Source: Datisca glomerata
Taxonomy: Eukaryota > Streptophyta > Magnoliopsida > Cucurbitales > Datiscaceae
DNA: 64,000 nucleotides
Direction: 5' to 3'
NCBI GenBank assembly: GCA_003255025.1
Contig: QANY01007889.1
Coordinates: 1,701,911-1,765,910 of the forward strand
The notes beneath the pieces were generated by a model. It had not been told where the DNA came from. It did no database searches and was given only the letters and a program-made list of their open reading frames with translations. Numbering within the stretch: position 1 is the first letter of the stretch; the number at the start of each line of letters is the position of its first letter. Shown here piece by piece: positions 59,211 to 64,000 of this stretch. The position numbers were made by a program, and so were the translations under genes.

Positions 59211-60060
59211 CTACATAATAGAAGGGTATGGTTTAGTTTGATTGTTGTTTAAATCAGGAATAACACTGTTGTTTCTTACTGGTTTAAGAGCATCTAACTC
59301 ATAATCAACTTCTTGCAGCTCATCACTAACCGCAATATAATGAAAAGAATTTTTCAACCGATCACAAGTAATATTCTCACATAATGCAATCATTAATTCA
59401 TCATTATTGTTTAGCTAAAAAGTTTGTTGAGTCAATGGATCAATTACATCTATTCCACACACAGTTCACACATCCATTGGGTATTTCATGGCATTATAAA
59501 CATTAAATTTAACTACTTCTCCATCAAACTCCATAGTTAAAGTGCCATCATACACATCAATTTTTGTCTTAGTTGTGCTAAGGAAAGGTCTACCTAGTAA
59601 AATTTTAGATGATTTAGAGGAGTTATCCTCTTCCATATCAAGAGCAATTAAATCTGCAAGGAAAATCAAACCATTGACATGGACCAAAACATCCTCTAGC
59701 ACTCCCTCAGGATATACTATAGACCTATAGCCTAATTGCAAAACAATTCCCATTTTTTAAGAGAACCAGCATTTAATGATGAATATATTGATAATGGCAT
59801 AACATTTATGGAGGCACCCAAATCACACATTGCTCTTTTAATTCCTAAATTACCAATGGTGCAAGAGATAGAAAACATACATTTATCTTTGCATTTAGGG
59901 GCAATTTCCTTTGAAGGACAGCATAAACATTTTCCCCCATACTTATCTTTTCATACCCAAAACTTTTATTTTTATTTATGCACAACTCTTTCAAAATTTT
60001 TGCATAGCGAGGCATTTTATTTATAGCATCGAGTAAGGGGATATTTACATCAATTTTGCG
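59211..60060 (-). pseudogene. Athila protease region
   Basis: The active site, CDLGASINVMPLSI, is intact at about 59785-59827. It is followed after a frameshift by 59753-59466, with YPEGVLEDVLVHVNGLIFLA and KILLGRPFLSTTKTKIDVYD, the second half of an Athila retropepsin. 59393-59211 is a linker to RT. Upstream, about 60060-59830, reads ILDVFRKIDVNIPLLDAINK and PRYAKILKELC, the usual sequence before the protease. Confidence 0.82.
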
Positions 60061-61480
60061 GAATACATCTAAGATTTCTTTGTCTTCCTTTTCTTTCTTA
60101 TTTCTAGCTAACCTTTCTGGAAATTAAGGTCTAATCACCATTTGTTCTGGTTGTTCATATTTGAGCTCTCTATCTTGACCTGAATGTTGGGGATGAACCA
60201 AAATTTCTATCTCTGATTCTGTCTTACGCCCATGCCCACGGCTTGTTTCACGACCAGTGTCTAGTAGCTTTTTTCCACTTCTTAAGGTAATGGCACTTGC
60301 ATTTTGCTTCGGGTTTACCTCCGTTTGGGATGGTAATCTCCCTTGAGATTCTAACTTACCCATAAATTTTGTTAATTGTCACATCTGATTTCCCAGGTTC
60401 TAAATGCTTGCCTTCGTTTCCTCTTGATATTGCAAAGTATTGTTAGCAAGTGATTTCATAAATTTTTCAAGTGACATACCTTGCTTGGATGAATTTGTTT
60501 GCTGTTGTGGTGGTCTATACTGATTTTCCTAAGAGTTTTGCGGCCTCTATCCATAGCTGAAATTTGGATGGTCTCTCCATCCAGGGTTGTATGTGTTCGA
60601 ATATGGGGCATATCTCCTTTGTGGAAGCCCTGGAAAATTTCATATTGCATTAACTTGCTGCGAATCATCTTCTTGAAGTGTCGGGCACATATCCGTTGGA
60701 TGATTCGATTAAGCGCAAAGCCCACAAACTTTAACTTGTTTAGAATCCCCTTCAACATAATTTTTTAACATAGTAGTCAGTTGCGAAATTTGAAATTCAA
60801 GGGTGGAAGATCTTACCTCATTGGTTCTTCTTGAAGGTTCTTGATTTTCATACTGCCATGCGGTACTAGCCATGGTGTCAATCAGTTGTCTAGCTTCTTC
60901 AAGAGATTTCATGAAAATGGCACCTCCGCTTGCTGCATCTATCATCTTTCTTTCTATTTCCAAAAGTCCATTATAAAAGTGCTCAATGAGGGTTGTTTCT
61001 GACATGTTATGTTGTGGGAAATTTGCACAAAGGCTTTTAAACCTTTCCCAATAATCATATAGAGTTTTGGATGCCTTTTTCCTGACCCCTATGATTTCTT
61101 TCTTCATCTTGATTGCTCTAGATGAAGGAAAGAATTTCTCTAAGAATAACCACACCATGTCTGTCCATGAATTGATAGATTCTGGGGCCAAATCAAACAA
61201 CCAATCTTAAGCATAATCTTCTAATGAAAAAGGAAAAGCATGTAATTTAACATTATCTTCAGTTTCTCCCTATGGCTTCATGCTAGCACAAACTACATAA
61301 AACACTTTAAGATGCTTGTGAGGATTTTCATTCTCTCTCCCATGAAACTTGGGCAGCAACTGAATCAGGCCTGGCCTGAGCTCAAAATTCACCGCTAAAT
61401 TAGGATAGGTGATGCAAAGAGGGGGTTGATCCACTTGAGGGGATGTAATGTCCCGCATTGCTCCTTGTTCAGTCATATCA
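60061..61480 (-). pseudogene. gag: Athila gag
   Basis: The start is probably MTEQGAMRDITSPQ at 61476. The gag domain is in 61476-61270 (FELRPGLIQLLPKFHGRENE) and 61200-60709 (SWTDMVWLFLEKFFPSSRAI, YWERFKSLCANFPQHNMSE, LIEHFYNGLLEIERKMIDAA). A zinc-knuckle-like C-x2-C remnant follows (VCGLCA, then a stop). The frame 60363-60124 has ASAITLRSGKKL, the Athila motif at the gag end. Four or more stops break it. Confidence 0.88.
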
Positions 61481-61692
61481 ACTTGTTCTAAATCTGAATC
61501 GCTAGACGATTCAGATAATTCGTTGGCTGTCTCTTCTTCGGTGCTTTGTGAAATACCCGCTAAGTGTTGCTTTCTGAGTTTTGCCTCTTTTCACAATCTT
61601 TTTACGATCTTCTCGATTTCAAAATCGTACTATTGTTCTCCTATACAATTGGACCTGGTCATCAAAAGAGTAAAAATCAATTAGTAATTGTT

Positions 61693-61710
61693 TCCCCGGC
61701 AACGGCGCCA
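61693..61710 (-). other. Athila primer-binding site (Asp-tRNA)
   Basis: On the minus strand TGGCGCCGTTGCCGGGGA, the exact Athila consensus, five bases after the 5' LTR. Confidence 0.95.
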
Positions 61711-61715
61711 AAATT

Positions 61716-62985
61716 TGATGGGTGTCGAATCCACCAAAAATATAACCAATTCACTCCTAAAATAGATATATTGCAGTAGTGGTGAGTAGGATCGTCTCCT
61801 CAAGGAAATGGATGATTTCAATTCTTCTTTAACCAAGGCAGTATGAAAACCGATGGCAATAAAATAAATTAAATTAAATTAACAGAATTAAGTCAATCAA
61901 AGAGAAAATCTCTAGCCAAAGGTTAATTTTCAGATTGGTGAATTGATCACTGAAGTAAAGAATTACTTTTATTAATTAAATGAATCGGTTATAATTATCG
62001 GCCAACTCTGCATAATCAATTTCTCCCTAAATCGTAGAATAATTAGGTTGAACGGATTAACTATTCTCTAACTAACAAATAAACCTAGAGAAGCTCTTAT
62101 ATTTTAATTTATCAATAGCATTAGAAACTAGGGAAACCTGATTCTAACTAATAAACATTGAAGCGGGTGTTTATTTAAGTTAGATTGTGCAATCCGAAGA
62201 TATTTTCTGAGAATACATTTTTTTCACAATATTAGAAAGTCATATACGATTACGGATATGAATTTCTAATTGGTTGTATAGTGTTATTCAATTCATGCAA
62301 TTGGCCATTTTTGCAAAAAAAAAAACTAAATCAACACTAATAATATGAAGTATAGAATTGAACAAACATAAAAATAATGAAAGAATAAAAATAAATTCAG
62401 ATCTCACACTCCTTTGAATACCAATCTTCAATTAACCACTGACTAGATTAGAGATCTAGTTACTCATAATTGAGTAAATAGCAATTCTAGGTTTGAATAA
62501 TAATTGCCAAGGGAAAAATAAAGTTCTGAAAATAAACCAGAAGTCCCCCCTTAATCGACCCCCAAAACAATATATATATATCCTTTGATAAACTCCTAAA
62601 CCTAGATAAAATAGGAAAAAATAATTGTATCCCTATTATAGATCAATCCTCCTCAAATTTGACTTCCCTGATTGGCCCAAAAATAATTTCCATAACATAT
62701 AGGAAGTTTTTCATATTTAAACAAAATCAAAATCTGATCTGTTGTTCTTTTCAATTCGTAGGCAACAAACAAGCCTTGCCCACGGCTAATGCACCAACAA
62801 AGTGGCAGAATTCCTTTATAACCCAACATCAACAAAATTCAATCTTTTAGTTTTATCTTTGCTTCTAATTTCCCAGAACCATAAAATGAAAATTAAGTAA
62901 GATCCTCCCACAAAACATGATTAACCAGAGTAATTATCGGAGAAATAATAATAAAAGAAATGTATAATTTATGAACTATCAGACA
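61716..62985 (-). repeat. 5' LTR of Athila
   Basis: On the minus strand begins TGTCTGATAGTTC and ends CGACACCCATCA. It is colinear with 52208-53373, with about 100 extra bases near 62060-62165. Confidence 0.92.
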
Positions 62986-63500
62986 TTCAACCTTCTCTTT
63001 CATGGATAGTTTTACACGGTATAACCAAATCAAAATGGCTCCTGAAGACCGTGAAAAGACCACTTTTATAACTTTATGGGGTACATTTTGTTATAAGTTT
63101 ATGCCATTTGGTCTAAAGAATGCAGGGGTGACTTATCAATGGGCAATGGTAACACTGTTTCATGATATGATGCATAAAAAAATCGAAGTGTACGTTGATC
63201 ATATAATCACCAAATTTTATCAAGGGGAAGATCGCATTGTCTCTTTGCGGAAACTATTTGAACGGTTGAGAAAGTTTCAATTAAAGCTTAACCCGACAAA
63301 GTGTACATTTGAAACATCTTCAGGGAAACTATTTTGGATTTGTCATGGGTAAGGAAGGAATAAAATTTGACCCCCATAAGGTTCGAGTCATCATTGATAT
63401 GCTACCACCTCAAACTCAAAAGGAAGTTAGAGGTTTCTTGGAGAGATTAAATTACATAGCCCGGTTCATCTCACAGCTAACTGCAACTTGTTGAGCCTAT
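62986..63500 (+). pseudogene. Ogre/Tat reverse transcriptase, catalytic part
   Basis: The frame 63002-63352 (116 aa) has YNQIKMAPEDREKTTFITLW, GTFCYKFMPFGLKNAGVTYQ and KIEVYVDHIITK. The catalytic pair is changed: YVDH in place of YVDD. 63309-63494 continues with FVMGKEGIKFDPHKVRVIID and LERLNYIARFISQLT. One frameshift separates them. It continues the part that ends at 52207. Confidence 0.88.
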
Positions 63501-64000
63501 CTTTCACAAATGTATTACAGAAGGATGGAATGATGATTGTCAAAATACTTTTGAGAATATCAAGCAATACTTGTAAAATCCACATATACTTGTTTCTCTA
63601 ACTCTAGTGCGTCCACTCAGTTTGTATCTTACAATAACATAAAAATCCATAGGTTGCGTACTTAGTCAACACGACACCTTCGGAAGGAAAGAACAAGCAA
63701 TGTATTATTTAAGCAAAAGGTTCACAAACTATGAGGCTAACTATTCGATGTTGGAGAAAATGTGTTGTGCATTAGCCTGCATTGCTCATCGGCTTAGGCA
63801 GTACATGTTATACCACACCACTTGGTTAATTTCAAAGATGGACTCATTCAAGTATATGTTTGAAAAGCCATCAATTTTTGGGTGAATTGCTAAATGGAAA
63901 ATGTTACTCACAGAATATGATATTGTCTATGTCACGAGAAAGCCAATAAAAGGAAGTGTATTTGCTGATTATCTGGCAGATCCACCAGTATAAAATTATG
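63501..64000 (+). pseudogene. Ogre/Tat RNase H, running off the window
   Basis: The frame 63700-63885 has YYLSKRFTNYEANYSMLEKM, RLRQYMLYHTTWLISKMDS and FKYMFEKPSIFG, ended by a stop at 63883. After it AKWKMLLTEYDIVYVTRKPI and GSVFADYLADPP follow in the same frame. Integrase should lie to the right of the window. Confidence 0.85.

Larger units (their letters stand above)
52208..62985 (-). mobile_element. Athila-type Gypsy retrotransposon, structurally complete, dead
   Basis: On the minus strand: 5' LTR (62985-61716), Asp-tRNA primer site, gag with the ITLRSGK motif, protease, RT, RNase H, integrase, a third ORF, polypurine tract and 3' LTR (53373-52208). ITLRSGK and the TGGCGCCGTTGCCGGGGA primer site are Athila hallmarks. 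LTRs differ by about one base in ten in the first 125 by eye, and by a 100-base indel. It lies inside the RT of the Ogre/Tat element. No clear 5-bp target duplication was found (flanks GATAT and TTCAA). Confidence 0.92.
42368..64000 (+). mobile_element. Ty3/Gypsy Ogre/Tat-type retrotransposon, interrupted, right end outside window
   Basis: Parts in order: 5' LTR, primer site of the TGGCGACTCCACTGGGGA type, ORF1 with the plant-mobile-domain-like region upstream of gag, gag, protease, RT, RNase H. The ORF1 before gag is the hallmark of Ogre/Tat elements. An Athila element splits RT at 52208-62985. Integrase and 3' LTR lie beyond the window. Stops and frameshifts occur in every domain. Confidence 0.88.

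Noticed and set aside
1..64000. CRISPR arrays, tRNA or rRNA genes, bacterial-type operons
   Set aside because: None found: the short regular repeats are minisatellites or segmental duplications, and no cloverleaf or rRNA core sequence was seen by eye.

Overview
The window reads as repeat-dense nuclear DNA of a flowering plant, most likely a dicot. The evidence is AT-rich sequence, plant-type Copia elements with initiator-Met-tRNA primer sites, an Athila element with the Asp-tRNA primer site, an Ogre/Tat-type Gypsy element with its extra ORF1, a CACTA transposon and a TRIM. Nothing bacterial was seen: no operons, rRNA, tRNA or CRISPR. No intact protein-coding host gene was found. Almost every long reading frame is a fragment of a decayed transposable element, broken by stops, frameshifts and deletions.

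Layout. 1-9693: Copia element A (+), with a very long 5' LTR running off the left edge, a broken gag-pol and a truncated 3' LTR. 9694-12018: the 3' end of a second Copia family (family B), fused to the broken LTR. 12736-16238: a decayed CACTA transposon (-) with transposase-gene exons and a 338-bp TRIM inside it. 16284-16880: a Copia fragment (-). 18323-18574: two spliced-looking exons of an unidentified host-like gene (-), with a 2.85-kb solo LTR (18850-21703) just upstream. 21709-23870: little that can be named. 23872-38400: an old minus-strand Copia (D), split by a reverse-oriented copy of the A-type LTR (24791 to about 26850) and by a complete but dead family-B Copia (27311-38115). The latter carries a further LTR in its leader (29639-30906). 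40012-40580: a LINE fragment cut by a CACTA-like end (40606). 41460-42365: a Copia integrase fragment. 42368 to the right edge: an Ogre/Tat-type Gypsy element (+), whose reverse transcriptase is split by a complete Athila element (-, 52208-62985).

How it fits together. This is a record of successive insertions rather than a set of cooperating genes. Each element once encoded gag, protease, integrase, reverse transcriptase and RNase H, and none keeps an uninterrupted polyprotein. LTR pairs differ at very roughly one base in ten in the stretches compared by eye, so the insertions look old. The features that stand out are local rearrangements: a 466-bp tandem duplication in the Athila reverse transcriptase, a microhomology deletion that removed a polypurine tract, an LTR family with an exchangeable middle section, and a Copia RNase H patch set between repeats in the Ogre ORF1. 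No new defence, metabolic or regulatory system was recognised.
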